A stretch of 64,000 nt of DNA from Bacillus sp. A301a_S52 (GCA_024701455.1 JABXYP010000001.1:1740001-1804000); one strand, 5' to 3'; shown: positions 30,028-40,287, counted from the stretch's first letter. Numbers and translations: made by a program. Notes: generated from the sequence alone by a model not told the origin.

Positions 30028-32343
30028 ATGAACCACTTAAATGAGGATCGTGAAGATTATATTAAAGGTGAGCTTCTTCATCTGATTTTTCATAACGAAG
30101 AATCCCTTTATACAGTGGCAAAAGTAAGAGTTAATGAAGCTTCTCAGAAAATGGATGAAAAAGAGGTAACAGTTGTCGGCATGATGACTGAGCCAGACCA
30201 AGAAGCCACTTACGAGTTTAAAGGTGCCATGTCAGAGCATCCACGATTTGGTCGGCAGTTTAAGTTTGTTCAATTTAAAAAAGTATTGCCAGAAACAGAG
30301 CAAGGGATCATTTTATACTTATCTAGCGATCGATTCCCAGGGATTGGACGAAAAACAGCTCAAGTCATCGTAGAGCATTTGGGGATTAATTGTATTTCGA
30401 AAATTTTAGATAATCCATCTGTTTTAGATGAGGTTCCTAAGCTAGCCAAAGATAAAGCACAGCACGTGTATAAAACACTGCTAGAAGACCAAGGAATTGA
30501 ACAGGTTTTGCTGAAGCTATATGAGTTTGGCTTTGGTGTTCAATTAGCTATGAAAGTTTACAAAGCATATCAGACCGAAGCTTTAGAAATAATCCAAACA
30601 AATCCGTATCGAATGGTGGAAGATGTTGAAGGAATTGGTTTTGGGCGTGCTGACTTAATAGGAAGGAAACAAGGCATCATTGGTAGTCATCCTGACCGGT
30701 TAAAAGCCGCTATTCATTATGTTCTTCATGACGAATCTCTAAGTGCAGGGCATGTTTATTCAAAAAATGAAACAATCGTTAAAGAAGCAAAATGGCTGTT
30801 AGAAAAAGATACACAGGACGATATTTCGCCTTTAGATATTGCAAATGAAGTGATTGCTCTCGGCGAGGAAGGCAAAATTATCGTTGAAGGGGACAGAATG
30901 TTCCTTCCATCACTATATTTTGCAGAGCAAGGTATTGTCACTAATTTACAACGGCTTATGGCCTTTAAAACTGATTTAGACGAATTTCCAGAATCAGAAT
31001 TTTTGAAGGCATTAGGCCAAGTGGAAGAAATGCTAGGTATCACTTATGCTTCTTCCCAAAAAGAAGGGATTCAGCAAGCATTGCAATCTCCTATCTTAAT
31101 ATTAACGGGAGGCCCTGGTACCGGTAAAACGACTGTCATTAAAGGGTTAGTTGAAGTGTTTGGCATGCTTAAGGGTGTGTCGATTGAGCCAGAAGATTAT
31201 AAAAGGAGAAAAGAACCTTTTCCAATTCTTATGGCTGCACCTACCGGACGAGCCGCGAAACGAATGAGTGAATCGACGGGATTACCTGCTTCTACGATTC
31301 ATCGCTTACTAGGGTATAAAGGAGAAGATAGTACTTGGTTTGAAAAAGGTGAGGAAGAGAAATTGGAAGGCAAAATAATCATCGTTGATGAAATGTCCAT
31401 GGTGGATACATGGCTTGCCAATCAGTTGTTAAAAGCGATTCCCGATGACATGCAAGTAATTTTTGTAGGGGATGAAGACCAACTGCCTTCTGTTGGTCCT
31501 GGACAAGTGTTGGCAGATTTACTTACATCTGGCCGCATACCAGCTGTTCGTCTTACAGATATTTATCGCCAGTCAGAAGGCTCTCAAATCATACAATTTT
31601 CTCACCAAATTAAAGAAGGAGCCTTACCTACTTCTATAGATCGTTCCAGTAATGATTTACGCTTTTTTCCATGTGAACAACCAGATGTTCCTAATGCGGT
31701 TAAACAAATCTGTGAACGTGCTATTGAGAAAGGCTTCTCTGCTAAAGATATTCAAGTGTTAGCACCTATGTATAGAGGTGTGGCCGGTGTGGAAAATTTA
31801 AATGATATGCTACAAACTTTATTTAATCCTAAGTCGGACAAAAAAAAGGAAGTTCCATTCGGTGATGTCGTTTACCGGAGTGGCGATATGGTATTACAGC
31901 TAGTAAATAACCCAGAAGAGAATGTGTTTAACGGAGATAGGGGCGAAATTATCGCCATTAAAACGGGGAAAGAAGCTGGTGAGAAGCATACAGAGATTAT
32001 TATTTCATTTGATGGTGAAGAGGTTAGTTATACGCGACCTGACTTAACACAGATAACTCACGCCTATTGTTGCTCGATTCACAAATCACAAGGAAGTGAA
32101 TTTCCTATCGTTATCATGCCTGTAGTCCGAGGTTATTATCGCATGCTTAGAAAGAAATTAATTTATACGGGTGTGACACGCGCTAAGAATTTTCTTCTTC
32201 TGTGTGGAAGTTGGGAGTCTTTACAGCTAGCTGTGGAAACCAATACAGAAGAAAGCAGGCAGACAACATTAAAAGAAAAATTAACTGAACAGTCACTGGA
32301 AATTGAATACACGAATGAATCAAAGGGTGCGATGAAAGACTAA
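30028..32343 (+). CDS. recD2: RecD2 DNA helicase
   Basis: RecD2 is a superfamily 1 5'-3' helicase acting in DNA repair and replication-fork maintenance in organisms lacking RecBC-linked RecD. The 771-residue protein has an N-terminal OB-like and helix-hairpin-helix region (FPGIGRKTAQVIVEHLG near 103; VEGIGFGRADLIG near 200), Walker A GGPGTGKTTV at about 361, motif II IVDEMSMVD, and late motifs TRAKNFLLL. The start at 30028 follows AAAAGGGG; an upstream in-frame frame overlapping the TPR gene is rejected. Confidence 0.94.
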   Translation: MNHLNEDREDYIKGELLHLIFHNEESLYTVAKVRVNEASQKMDEKEVTVVGMMTEPDQEATYEFKGAMSEHPRFGRQFKFVQFKKVLPETEQGIILYLSSDRFPGIGRKTAQVIVEHLGINCISKILDNPSVLDEVPKLAKDKAQHVYKTLLEDQGIEQVLLKLYEFGFGVQLAMKVYKAYQTEALEIIQTNPYRMVEDVEGIGFGRADLIGRKQGIIGSHPDRLKAAIHYVLHDESLSAGHVYSKNETIVKEAKWLLEKDTQDDISPLDIANEVIALGEEGKIIVEGDRMFLPSLYFAEQGIVTNLQRLMAFKTDLDEFPESEFLKALGQVEEMLGITYASSQKEGIQQALQSPILILTGGPGTGKTTVIKGLVEVFGMLKGVSIEPEDYKRRKEPFPILMAAPTGRAAKRMSESTGLPASTIHRLLGYKGEDSTWFEKGEEEKLEGKIIIVDEMSMVDTWLANQLLKAIPDDMQVIFVGDEDQLPSVGPGQVLADLLTSGRIPAVRLTDIYRQSEGSQIIQFSHQIKEGALPTSIDRSSNDLRFFPCEQPDVPNAVKQICERAIEKGFSAKDIQVLAPMYRGVAGVENLNDMLQTLFNPKSDKKKEVPFGDVVYRSGDMVLQLVNNPEENVFNGDRGEIIAIKTGKEAGEKHTEIIISFDGEEVSYTRPDLTQITHAYCCSIHKSQGSEFPIVIMPVVRGYYRMLRKKLIYTGVTRAKNFLLLCGSWESLQLAVETNTEESRQTTLKEKLTEQSLEIEYTNESKGAMKD

Positions 32344-32368
32344 GAATGTTCAAAGGGGAGTGGGGTCC

Positions 32369-32842
32369 TTGAGAACATTTGAGAAGGTCAAGGGTGCACC
32401 CATTTTTCATGGGCAAAAACGCCGTCTGCTTGGGAAAATAGTTGACCTTGCTTACAATGAGAGCACGGGTCATATTTCAGGTTACTTGATCCAGCGACGC
32501 AATTGGTGGGCAAAAAACATATTTCTTCCTTTGTCAGCTACGTTTACACGTTCACAGTCAAGCTTTATTCTTTGCGAATCTCAGCAACTTTTACCTATGG
32601 AGGATTCTGATAAACGTGTATTCCATGGCACTGACCGGTTGACAGGTCGTGCGGTATACAATGAAGAAGGGGACATCATAGGTATTGTTGAGGATGTATA
32701 TTTTTTACCAGATTCGGGGAGAATTTTAGGGTATGAATTGACGGAAGGCTTATTTGAAGATATTCAGCATGGTTTTTTCGTCAAAAAGACAGGAGATATG
32801 ACTGTCACCAAGCACGGGCAGGAACTTCTCCTTCACAATTAA
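32369..32842 (+). CDS. PRC-barrel domain protein (YrrD-like)
   Basis: A 157-residue soluble protein made of two PRC-barrel-like halves, the first about residues 5-75 (RLLGKIVDLAYNESTGHISG) and the second from about 85 (RAVYNEEGDIIGIVEDVYFL). PRC-barrels bind RNA-related or membrane-associated partners in different families; the Bacillus YrrD type has no defined function. GGGGAG lies eight bases before the TTG start. It is followed closely by two small genes and shares its position with B. subtilis yrrD next to recD2. Confidence 0.8.
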   Translation: MRTFEKVKGAPIFHGQKRRLLGKIVDLAYNESTGHISGYLIQRRNWWAKNIFLPLSATFTRSQSSFILCESQQLLPMEDSDKRVFHGTDRLTGRAVYNEEGDIIGIVEDVYFLPDSGRILGYELTEGLFEDIQHGFFVKKTGDMTVTKHGQELLLHN

Positions 32843-32868
32843 CTTACCCTAGAGCGGAGTGACTGACT

Positions 32869-33057
32869 ATGAAGTGCCCAAACTGTAGTGGCAGAGATAT
32901 TGGTAAAATTGGCACTAACCAATACTATTGCTGGAGCTGTTATATTGAACTATCCATCTCAAATGGACAATTACACCTCCACCAGGTGGAAGCAGACGGA
33001 TCGTTAAGCTCCCTTGACGATTTATTTACTGAAGACGAAAGACAGATTGAGTTATAA
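32869..33057 (+). CDS. Small zinc-ribbon-like protein, 62 residues
   Basis: The frame starts MKCPNCSGRDIGKIGTNQYY and has two CxxC pairs, Cys3/Cys6 and Cys22/Cys25 (CWSC), an arrangement typical of a small zinc ribbon. The tail is acidic (SSLDDLFTEDERQIEL). GCGGAGTGACTG precedes the ATG. It sits between the PRC-barrel gene and the YrzQ-like gene with short gaps, so the three are probably one transcript. Function is not known. Confidence 0.75.
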   Translation: MKCPNCSGRDIGKIGTNQYYCWSCYIELSISNGQLHLHQVEADGSLSSLDDLFTEDERQIEL

Positions 33058-33081
33058 TACAAAAGATGGGGGGTGATCGTC

Positions 33082-33276
33082 GTGAGAACCCTAGCATCAT
33101 TAGCTATACTCGGAGCAGGGGCTTTTGCTTACGCTGCTTCTATGAATAGCAAAACGAGAAATCGTTGGAAGAGAAGGATGCCTTCTATGATGAATTTTCG
33201 CTTTATGGAAGACATTATGCCTAAAAAGCGTACAATGAGGCAGATGAGAAGGCAAATGAGTAAGGCTTTTTCATAA
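33082..33276 (+). CDS. YrzQ-like (DUF3918) small protein
   Basis: The 64-residue product begins MRTLASLAILGAGAFAYAAS, a single hydrophobic segment, and ends in a very basic Met-rich tail (KKRTMRQMRRQMSKAF). This layout matches DUF3918/YrzQ proteins found beside yrrD-alaS in Bacilli. GTG at 33082 is chosen because GGGGGGTGAT lies just upstream and the GTG at 33073 overlaps it. Role unknown; membrane attachment with a basic cytoplasmic tail is an inference. Confidence 0.7.
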   Translation: MRTLASLAILGAGAFAYAASMNSKTRNRWKRRMPSMMNFRFMEDIMPKKRTMRQMRRQMSKAFS

Positions 33277-33372
33277 AGATCCTTTTTAAAAAGCATAAGT
33301 AAGAGCACTTGATCTCATTTTCACCACATATATTGGGGGAAGCGTTACGTTTTCTAATGTGAGGTCATTAAT

Positions 33373-33403
33373 AGAGGCAGTCGTCCCAGACACTGCCTCT
33401 TTC
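33373..33403 (+). terminator. Terminator after the YrzQ-like gene
   Basis: AGAGGCAGT pairs with ACTGCCTCT around a ten-base loop and is followed by TTTC. Confidence 0.75.
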
Positions 33404-33453
33404 TACATAATTCTAATGCGAAGGTTAAGCTTTGAAGGAGGAGAGCTTGTCTC

Positions 33454-34533
33454 ATGACAAATACCGAGCTTAAACGGCGTATTTTCTCCCTTGTCTTTAT
33501 TTTATTAATCATTTTCTTGGTCGTCTCTCTCATTTTTTTATATAAGTACCTTTCACCTACTTTTAAACCCACTATCAAAATATTAGCCCCTTTTCTGCTT
33601 TCTGGTTTTATTGTGTACTTACTGCATCCTGTAGTGGAAAAGTTAGAATCGCATCGAATCCCACGACCTGTCTCAATCCTTATCATATTTGTTATTTTAT
33701 TGTTAGTAATTGCAATAGCTGTTTTTAAAACAACACCTTACATTATTAATGAAGGGAAAGAACTTTTAGATCAGCTACCAGAATTAGCGAATACGTATCG
33801 ACAATTATCTGCCTCTCTCAATGATCAATCTGCTTATTTACCTGAAACGTTTCAAAGAAGAATGGACCAATGGATTGAACGAGGAGAAGGTTGGGTCGCT
33901 GCTTCAGTGGAACAATTCGGGGTGCTGTTGTTAAATTTACTGGATTGGGTCCTGTTTTTAATTGTTATCCCATTTATAGCATTTTATGGTTTGAAAGATT
34001 ATCCTTTACTAAAGAAAACAGTTTGGTACTTAACTCCAAAAAAAATGCGGGCTGAAGGAAAGCAACTTATAAAAGAAGTTGATAAAACACTGGGTTCTTA
34101 TATTCGTGGCCAGCTTATAGTCTGTATCATTGTGGGTTTTTTAGCGTGGCTAGGCTTCTGGATCATTAATATGCCCTATGGCACACTGTTAGCGATCGTG
34201 ATTGGTATTACAAATGTTATCCCTTATTTCGGTCCTGTGCTAGGGACAGTTCCTGTGGTTTTATTAGCTTTAACGGAATCACCGCTATTGGTTGTTAGCG
34301 GTTTAGCAGTTATTTTAATTATTCAATTAGTAGAGGGAAATATACTTGCTCCTGTTATTATAGGAAAAAGCATTCATACTCACCCTCTTCTTATCATTCT
34401 TGCTCTTGTAGCTGGAAATGAAATAGGTGGTATTATCGGCCTCATTGTTGCTGTGCCATTATTAGCTGTCGTAAAAGTTCTCTTGCTTCATTTCAGGCGT
34501 CTAATTAGAGAAAGAAGAGGTATATATGATTGA
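33454..34533 (+). CDS. AI-2E family transporter (YrrI-like)
   Basis: The 359-residue polytopic protein has an N-terminal pair of membrane segments, a long soluble central loop, then the conserved block VIGITNVIPYFGPVLGTVP near residue 248 followed by helical spans, typical of the AI-2E (PerM/TqsA) family. Members transport or extrude small molecules or ions, and in some alkaliphiles related proteins act as Na+ antiporters. AAGGAGGAGAGC precedes the ATG. The alaS promoter overlaps its stop codon. Substrate cannot be told from sequence. Confidence 0.88.
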   Translation: MTNTELKRRIFSLVFILLIIFLVVSLIFLYKYLSPTFKPTIKILAPFLLSGFIVYLLHPVVEKLESHRIPRPVSILIIFVILLLVIAIAVFKTTPYIINEGKELLDQLPELANTYRQLSASLNDQSAYLPETFQRRMDQWIERGEGWVAASVEQFGVLLLNLLDWVLFLIVIPFIAFYGLKDYPLLKKTVWYLTPKKMRAEGKQLIKEVDKTLGSYIRGQLIVCIIVGFLAWLGFWIINMPYGTLLAIVIGITNVIPYFGPVLGTVPVVLLALTESPLLVVSGLAVILIIQLVEGNILAPVIIGKSIHTHPLLIILALVAGNEIGGIIGLIVAVPLLAVVKVLLLHFRRLIRERRGIYD

Positions 34534-34558
34534 CAAATAGCTGCTTCATTTCTATAAT
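34530..34558 (+). promoter_or_regulatory. Sigma-A promoter for alaS
   Basis: TTGACA at 34530-34535 and TATAAT at 34553-34558 are perfect hexamers with a 17-base spacer; the -35 overlaps the stop of the AI-2E gene. Confidence 0.88.
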
Positions 34559-34584
34559 TACGTGTATAAACGCTACATAATTAA

Positions 34585-34840
34585 ACTTGATGACGGAGCC
34601 CACATAATTACAGTCCATTCAGGATATGAATAACACTGTATCTCAGAGAGAGATTTCCATGGCTGAAAGAAATCTCGAATGAAGGGTAATTATTAGCTAC
34701 TCCTGAAAGCAGAGAAAACCTGCCGGCACACAACCGTTACTAATGTGACAAGGTGATAGACACTATGTATGTCTGTAACTAGGGTGGTACCGCGTGATAT
34801 TGATTCTCGTCCCTTTTTTTAGAGGGAGGAGTTTTTTTGT
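34585..34840 (+). ncRNA. T-box riboswitch leader of alaS
   Basis: The T-box sequence AGGGTGGTACCGCG lies at 34781-34794, followed by a terminator CTCGTCCC...GGGAGGAG plus TTTTTTT (34806-34838). Stem I base-pairs GGAG (34594-34597) with CTCC (34700-34703), and the specifier loop reads GCT at 34696-34698, an alanine codon, followed by A. Uncharged tRNA-Ala would stabilise the antiterminator. Confidence 0.93.
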
Positions 34841-34898
34841 TTTAACAAAAGACAATCTTATAGTGCACATTTTGTATATAAGAGAAGGAGGAAAGAGT

Positions 34899-37535
34899 AT
34901 GAGACAGTTAACATCTGCTGAAGTAAGACAAATGTATCTCGATTTTTTTAAGGAGAAGGGACATAATGTTGAGCCCAGTGCTTCTTTAGTTCCGCATGAA
35001 GATCCATCATTATTATGGATCAACAGTGGCGTTGCCACGTTAAAAAAATATTTTGATGGAAGAGTGATTCCAGATAATCCACGGATCGTAAATGCACAAA
35101 AGTCTATACGGACAAATGATATAGAGAATGTCGGCAAGACAGCCCGTCATCACACCTTTTTCGAAATGTTAGGTAATTTTTCAATTGGAGATTACTTCAA
35201 AAAGGAAGCGATTCATTGGGCTTGGGAATTTCTTACAAGTGAAAAGTGGATAGGGTTTGATCCAGAAAAGTTAGCCGTTACGATCTACCCAGAAGACGAA
35301 GAGGCCTATAACATTTGGCACAATGAAATTGGGTTGCCTGAAGCCCGTATTATTCGATTAGAAGAAAATTTTTGGGATATTGGTGAAGGCCCATGTGGTC
35401 CGAATACAGAAATTTTTTATGATCGTGGTGCAGAATATGGAGATGACCCTAATGATCCAGAAATGTTTCCGGGGGGAGAAAATGAGCGCCACTTAGAAGT
35501 ATGGAACCTTGTTTTTTCTCAATTTAACCACAACCCCGATGGAAGTTATACACCACTTCCTAAAAAAAATATTGATACGGGGATGGGTTTGGAAAGAATG
35601 GTTTCTGTGATTCAGGATGCGAAAACTAACTTTGATACCGATTTATTTCTGCCCATCATAAAATTAACTGAAGAAATTTCAGGACAAAAATATGGTAAGG
35701 ATGCAGAAAATGACACAGCTTTTAAGGTAATCGCTGATCATATCCGTACAGTGTCATTTGCCGTTTCTGATGGTGCATTGCCTTCTAATGAAGGTCGTGG
35801 TTATGTATTGCGCCGATTATTGAGAAGAGCAGTACGTTACGCAAAGCATCTTAATATCCATGAACCGTTTATGTATAAACTTGTGCCTGTAGTGGGAAGT
35901 ATTATGAAAGATTTTTATCCGGAAGTTGTTAATAAACAAGAGTTTATTGAACGGGTAGTCCGCATTGAGGAAGAGAGATTCCATGAGACGTTAAACGAAG
36001 GATTAGGGATGCTAAATACACTTATCGATAAAGCAAAAGCCGAAAACACAACGATTATTTCTGGTAAAGATGGATTTAAGTTATATGATACGTACGGTTT
36101 TCCAGTTGATTTAACGGAAGAGTATGTAGCAGATGCTGGTTTGTCGCTTAATCGTGAAGAGTTTGATAGCGAAATGGAGAAGCAACGGGAACGAGCGAGA
36201 GCTGCGAGACAAGATTCTGGTTCAATGCAATTACAGGATGATGTGTTAGGACGTATCACAGAAGAAAGTGAATTTATTGGATACTCTCAGAAAGAGAGTC
36301 CAGCTAACGTGAAAGCAATTGTTAAAGACAAAAAGATGACAGATGAAGCAACTGAAGGTGACGATGTTCATGTTATTTTGGACAGGACTCCCTTTTATGC
36401 AGAAAGTGGCGGGCAAGTGGCAGACACTGGAACTTTATCTAATAATAATGTGACTTTAAAGGTTAATGATGTTCAAAAAGCACCGAACGGACAAAATCTT
36501 CATCTTGTTCACGTTACATCAGGGGTATTAAAAGTGGGTGAGAAACTAACAGCATCAATTGATAACCAAGCTCGAACAGCTATTGTGAAAAACCATACAG
36601 CCACTCATTTACTTCACCAAGCATTAAAAGATGTTTTAGGGGATCATGTGAATCAAGCAGGCTCTCTTGTGCAAGAAGATCGTTTAAGGTTTGACTTCTC
36701 ACATTTAGGACAATTAACGGAGAATGAATTAGAACAGATTGAGACGATTGTCAATGAAAAAATATGGGAAGGAATTGCTGTTGAGACAATGGAGAAAACA
36801 TTGCCTGAAGCGAAGGAAATGGGGGCGATGGCTCTTTTTGGAGAAAAATATGGTGAAACAGTTAGAGTCGTCCAAGTAGCTAATTATAGTTTAGAGCTTT
36901 GTGGAGGCTGTCATGTAAATAATACTGCAGAAATTGGTTTATTTAAAATTGTTTCCGAAGCAGGTATTGGAGCAGGTGTTCGTCGTGTAGAAGCCGTTAC
37001 TGGAAAAAAAGCATACGAATATATGACGACTCAATTAGAGCAATTAAAGACAGCGGCAAACTTATTAAAAACGAATGTTAACGATCTACCTATACGTGTT
37101 GAGCAACTTCAAAAACAACTAAAAGAAAAAGAAAAAGAAAATGAATCTTTATCGAGTAAATTAGCCCAAGTTCAAGCTGGGGACCTTATGGAAAATTTAC
37201 AAGAAATCAGTGGGGTGAAGTTGCTTGTAAAACAAGTATCTGTTTCTGATATGAATTCATTGAGGAAGATGGCCGATTCTTTGAAGGAAAAGCTCGAATC
37301 AGGTATATTAGTACTTGCCGCAGTTAATGGAGAAAAAGTTAGTATTGTAGCAAACGTATCGAAGGATTTAATAAAAGACGGACACCACGCTGGATCAATT
37401 GTTAAAGAAGTAGCTTCGATTTGCGGAGGCGGCGGAGGTGGGCGTCCTGATATGGCACAAGCTGGTGCTAAGGATCCATCGAAGTTAGCAGAAGCCTTAG
37501 ACATAGTTCCTGAATTAGTAAAAAGAAATGTCTAA
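34899..37535 (+). CDS. alaS: Alanyl-tRNA synthetase
   Basis: The 878-residue enzyme charges tRNA-Ala. Class II motifs lie in the N-terminal half ([20 protein letters not shown] near 88), the editing domain has the HTATHLLH site near residue 566 and the zinc-type CGGCHV near 668, and the C-terminal C-Ala/DHHA1 domain ends with [18 protein letters not shown]. The chosen ATG follows AAGGAGG by eight bases; upstream in-frame codons lie in the T-box terminator. Length is standard. Confidence 0.97.
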   Translation: MRQLTSAEVRQMYLDFFKEKGHNVEPSASLVPHEDPSLLWINSGVATLKKYFDGRVIPDNPRIVNAQKSIRTNDIENVGKTARHHTFFEMLGNFSIGDYFKKEAIHWAWEFLTSEKWIGFDPEKLAVTIYPEDEEAYNIWHNEIGLPEARIIRLEENFWDIGEGPCGPNTEIFYDRGAEYGDDPNDPEMFPGGENERHLEVWNLVFSQFNHNPDGSYTPLPKKNIDTGMGLERMVSVIQDAKTNFDTDLFLPIIKLTEEISGQKYGKDAENDTAFKVIADHIRTVSFAVSDGALPSNEGRGYVLRRLLRRAVRYAKHLNIHEPFMYKLVPVVGSIMKDFYPEVVNKQEFIERVVRIEEERFHETLNEGLGMLNTLIDKAKAENTTIISGKDGFKLYDTYGFPVDLTEEYVADAGLSLNREEFDSEMEKQRERARAARQDSGSMQLQDDVLGRITEESEFIGYSQKESPANVKAIVKDKKMTDEATEGDDVHVILDRTPFYAESGGQVADTGTLSNNNVTLKVNDVQKAPNGQNLHLVHVTSGVLKVGEKLTASIDNQARTAIVKNHTATHLLHQALKDVLGDHVNQAGSLVQEDRLRFDFSHLGQLTENELEQIETIVNEKIWEGIAVETMEKTLPEAKEMGAMALFGEKYGETVRVVQVANYSLELCGGCHVNNTAEIGLFKIVSEAGIGAGVRRVEAVTGKKAYEYMTTQLEQLKTAANLLKTNVNDLPIRVEQLQKQLKEKEKENESLSSKLAQVQAGDLMENLQEISGVKLLVKQVSVSDMNSLRKMADSLKEKLESGILVLAAVNGEKVSIVANVSKDLIKDGHHAGSIVKEVASICGGGGGGRPDMAQAGAKDPSKLAEALDIVPELVKRNV

Positions 37536-37633
37536 ATGTACAACAATCGTGTACAATAGTAGATAGACATATAAACTCATAATGGAACGGGTAATTAACC
37601 TTTTCTTTAACAGGAAAGAAAGGTGAGGGTATA

Positions 37634-37906
37634 ATGAGTTCAATGGACAGAACAATGAAATTCAATTTTAATGATGATTCAATGGATGAGGATGTAAAAG
37701 ATGTCCTTCTAACAGTTTATACGTCGTTAGAAGAAAAAGGATATAATCCCATCAATCAAATTGTAGGTTATTTATTATCGGGAGATCCTGCCTATATTCC
37801 TCGTCATAAAGATGCTAGGACACTCATTCGTAAAATTGAACGAGATGAATTAATTGAAGAGCTCGTACGCTCCTATCTTGCACAACATCAAAAGGAGAAA
37901 TCATGA
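37634..37906 (+). CDS. ireB: IreB family regulatory phosphoprotein
   Basis: The 90-residue protein (YrzL/UPF0297) matches IreB of enterococci, a small substrate of the Ser/Thr kinase IreK that affects cephalosporin tolerance. Family stretches [18 protein letters not shown] and [13 protein letters not shown] [20 protein letters not shown] (33-52) and [20 protein letters not shown] are clear. It starts after AAGGTGAGGG and overlaps ruvX by four bases, forming the conserved yrzL-ruvX-yrzB operon behind alaS. Confidence 0.93.
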   Translation: MSSMDRTMKFNFNDDSMDEDVKDVLLTVYTSLEEKGYNPINQIVGYLLSGDPAYIPRHKDARTLIRKIERDELIEELVRSYLAQHQKEKS

Positions 37907-38319
37907 AAATTTTAGGCCTAGACGTAGGTACAAAAACGATCGGGGTAGCAGTAAGTGATGAATTAGGATGGACTGCTCAAGGAGTCGAGACGATAAAGAG
38001 AGAAGAAAATGACCTTGATGGGGCATTTAAACGACTCGAGGAGCTTATTGTAGATCACCAGATTGCAAAAATTGTGGTAGGTCTCCCAAAAAATATGAAC
38101 GGGACTATTGGGCCGAGCGGTGAAGCGTGTCAGGAGTTTGCTAAAGAGCTAAGTCAACGTACGGATTTAACGGTGGAGATGTGGGATGAACGCTTGTCTA
38201 CAGTGGCTGCTGAACGTATGCTTGTTAGCGCAGATGTAAGCCGTAAAAAAAGAAAAAAAGTCATTGATAAGATGGCAGCAGTGATGATATTACAAGGCTA
38301 TTTGGATAGACAAAATTAA
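37903..38319 (+). CDS. ruvX: Holliday junction resolvase-like RuvX (YqgF family)
   Basis: The 138-residue RNase H-fold protein takes part in 16S rRNA 5'-end processing (YqgF) and was named for resemblance to resolvases. The first strand [20 protein letters not shown] carries the catalytic Asp7, and [14 protein letters not shown] near residue 95 carries the second acidic site; Asp near residue 123 in [12 protein letters not shown] completes the triad. The ATG overlaps the end of ireB (ATGA). Confidence 0.95.
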   Translation: MKILGLDVGTKTIGVAVSDELGWTAQGVETIKREENDLDGAFKRLEELIVDHQIAKIVVGLPKNMNGTIGPSGEACQEFAKELSQRTDLTVEMWDERLSTVAAERMLVSADVSRKKRKKVIDKMAAVMILQGYLDRQN

Positions 38320-38334
38320 GGAGGAAACTAAATT

Positions 38335-38646
38335 ATGTCAGAATATCGAATGAATGAAGCAAGTGATGATGATCGAATCGTTATTCCAGATGAGAATGGT
38401 GATGAGCACTTATTTCAAGTTTTGTTTACCTTTGACGTGGATTCCACAGGTAACTCATACATGGTATTAGCTCCCGAGGGATCTAATGAGAATGAAGAAG
38501 ATGAGGTTGAAGTACATGCTTTTCGTTATGAGGAACCTGAAGGAGGAGAACTTTCTCTCTACGCTATTGAAACAGACGAAGAATGGGACATGGTTGAAGA
38601 GCTTCTAAATACGTTTGCCGATGGTGATTTAGAAGAAGAAAAATAA
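38335..38646 (+). CDS. yrzB: DUF1292 family protein YrzB
   Basis: A 103-residue, strongly acidic protein of the UPF0473/DUF1292 family. RIVIPDENGDEHLFQVLFTF (20-39) and the C-terminal DEEWDMVEELLNTF are recognisable. It completes the conserved ireB-ruvX-yrzB set, 15 bases after ruvX with AAGGAGG before the ATG. The family function is not established. A strong terminator follows immediately. Confidence 0.92.
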   Translation: MSEYRMNEASDDDRIVIPDENGDEHLFQVLFTFDVDSTGNSYMVLAPEGSNENEEDEVEVHAFRYEEPEGGELSLYAIETDEEWDMVEELLNTFADGDLEEEK

Positions 38647-38652
38647 TAAAAT

Positions 38653-38694
38653 AAAGAGCCTGATAGCGATTCAGCTGTCAGGCTCTTTATTTTT
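38653..38694 (+). terminator. Terminator after yrzB
   Basis: AAAGAGCCTGA pairs with TCAGGCTCTTT and is followed by ATTTTT. Confidence 0.88.
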
Positions 38695-38825
38695 AGAGGA
38701 GATAATGTATGTACTTAAACGAGTCACTTTAGCTTCAAGGTCATTTAACATAATTAAATGCTATCATAAACCTATACTTGGGCTGAGCTAATGGTGTGCC
38801 TTCATGAGACTCAGTTGTAGCTCTA

Positions 38826-38942
38826 TCACAGATAAGCGCCCGGGTCAAAATAGAGAGAAGAGAGATAATCTATATAGGCGGGAGAGAACGGGTGCTAACG
38901 TCCAGTTTCACTCAACTCCCACTGAATGAAGGTTTGTTTTAT
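38826..38942 (+). repeat. Intergenic structured repeat, copy 4
   Basis: TCACAGATAAGCGCCCG, then AAAATAGAGAGAAGAG, GGCGGGAG, GAACGGGTGCTAACGTCC and the tail ATGAAGGTTTGTTTTAT. The outer stem GCGCCCG/CGGGTGC differs from GCGTCCGT/ACGGACGC of other copies at several paired positions while keeping pairing. The TAAAACTCCCG segment is missing, and CACTCAACTCCCACTGA is inserted before the tail. Confidence 0.85.
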
Positions 38943-39066
38943 CTTTCGTAAACTAATCATAGATTTTGTATGTTGAGAAAAAACAAAAAAGCTCTTGTGA
39001 CTAAGTTTTTAAATGAATTCATCGAATTTTGTCAAATATAATAGTATAATAGGTGAGGTGAAAGGG
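38943..39066 (+). other. Intergenic stretch and -10 box before mltG
   Basis: After repeat copy 4 there is no gene. Two TATAAT hexamers at 39037-39042 and 39045-39050 probably provide the -10 of the mltG promoter; a clear -35 is not seen. Confidence 0.5.
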
Positions 39067-39075
39067 GTGGCCCAT

Positions 39076-40188
39076 GTGTCAGACAAGAAAAAATTGAAAG
39101 AAAAACATAAATTAAAAATGGAAGAAAAAAAGCAAGAGGCAAGTCTAGTGAGAAGAATTGTCCTTATTTTCTTTATAAGTATTATCGTAATTGGATTAAT
39201 AGCTGTATTTGCCGGTTATCGTTATATCATTGGGAGTATTGGCCCAGTTGATGAGAATGATGAAAACGTGATTGAGGTCACGATCCCAATCGGTTCGAAT
39301 ACTTCTACTATTGCTGATGTACTGGAGGAAGCCGGTGTTATTAATAGTGCAACGATGTTTACGTACTATGTCCGTTTTCAAAATGAGTCTGGCTTTCAGG
39401 CAGGAGAATATCATTTAACAAGGTCAATGAGTATGGAGGAAATTATTGATCAATTAAAAGAAGGCCGTGTCTTTGAAGATTATGCAATTTCGTTCACTAT
39501 TCCAGAAGGTCTTTGGGTTGAAGATATATTTGAAAGAATAGCGGCGGAAACACAGCTAGAACAAGATGAGTTGTTGACAGTTGCCAGAGATGAAGATTAT
39601 TTGGACGAACTGATTGAGAATTACGATTTTCTTGAATCAGCTATTCTTGATGAAGCGATTAGGGAACCGTTAGAAGGCTATTTGTTTCCAGCCAGATATG
39701 ACTTTGTTAATGAGGAGCTGGAGGCAGAAGAAGTCATCGAAGCCATGCTAGATCGAACAAGCTCTGTCCTTGCAAACTTACCGACTGAAAATATGGATGG
39801 AACGGTTCATGAATTGCTTACGAAAGCTTCTGTCATTGAAGGGGAAGCGATTACTGATGAAGAGAGACCAACTATATCAGGTGTCATAGAAAACCGCCTT
39901 CAAGCAGGAATGCCACTACAAATGGATCCAACTATTGCTTATGCTCACGGAGAACATTTGTCACGTACATTGTACGAGCATCTTGATATTGAATCACCAT
40001 ACAATACGTATAGAGTGACAGGGCTTATGCCAGGACCAATTAACAACCCAGGGGAAGCATCAATCTCAGCAGCGTTAGCACCTGAGTCACACAATTATTT
40101 ATATTTCTATCACACACCTGAAGGGGATATTTATTTTAACGAAAACTTGGCAGAACATGAAGCTATTGTAAGTGAGTACCGAGACTAG
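39076..40188 (+). CDS. mltG: Endolytic murein transglycosylase MltG
   Basis: MltG cuts nascent peptidoglycan strands at the membrane. The product (about 370 residues) has a basic cytoplasmic tail, one membrane span (VRRIVLIFFISIIVIGLIAV), a LysM-like region and the YceG catalytic domain with LTKASVIEGEAITDEERPTI (catalytic Glu) and IENRLQAGMPLQMDPTIAYA. The start is placed at GTG 39076 after AAAGGGG; GTG 39067 is also possible. Upstream in-frame ATG at 39013 lies before the -10 boxes and is rejected. In B. subtilis this is yrrL, in the same place. Confidence 0.92.
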   Translation: MSDKKKLKEKHKLKMEEKKQEASLVRRIVLIFFISIIVIGLIAVFAGYRYIIGSIGPVDENDENVIEVTIPIGSNTSTIADVLEEAGVINSATMFTYYVRFQNESGFQAGEYHLTRSMSMEEIIDQLKEGRVFEDYAISFTIPEGLWVEDIFERIAAETQLEQDELLTVARDEDYLDELIENYDFLESAILDEAIREPLEGYLFPARYDFVNEELEAEEVIEAMLDRTSSVLANLPTENMDGTVHELLTKASVIEGEAITDEERPTISGVIENRLQAGMPLQMDPTIAYAHGEHLSRTLYEHLDIESPYNTYRVTGLMPGPINNPGEASISAALAPESHNYLYFYHTPEGDIYFNENLAEHEAIVSEYRD

Positions 40189-40212
40189 TAAGTTAAATGA
40201 GTAAGTAGATAA

Positions 40213-40251
40213 ACAAGGAGAAGCTTGTAATAGCATTCTCCTTGTTTTTAT
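40213..40251 (+). terminator. Terminator after mltG
   Basis: ACAAGGAGAA pairs with TTCTCCTTGT around a 13-base loop, followed by TTTTTA. Confidence 0.85.
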
Positions 40252-40254
40252 GAT
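40225..40254 (+). promoter_or_regulatory. Candidate promoter for trmR
   Basis: TTGTAA (40225-40230) and TATGAT (40249-40254) with an 18-base spacer, overlapping the mltG terminator. Transcription would start about 28 bases before the terminator-like hairpin at 40288. Confidence 0.45.
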
Positions 40255-40287
40255 AAAATATATCGGTCAAAGATTGAAATATATCTT

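Noticed and set aside
34794..34898. 35-residue extension of alaS
   Set aside because: It runs through the T-box terminator; the ATG at 34899 follows AAGGAGG and matches the usual AlaS N-terminus.
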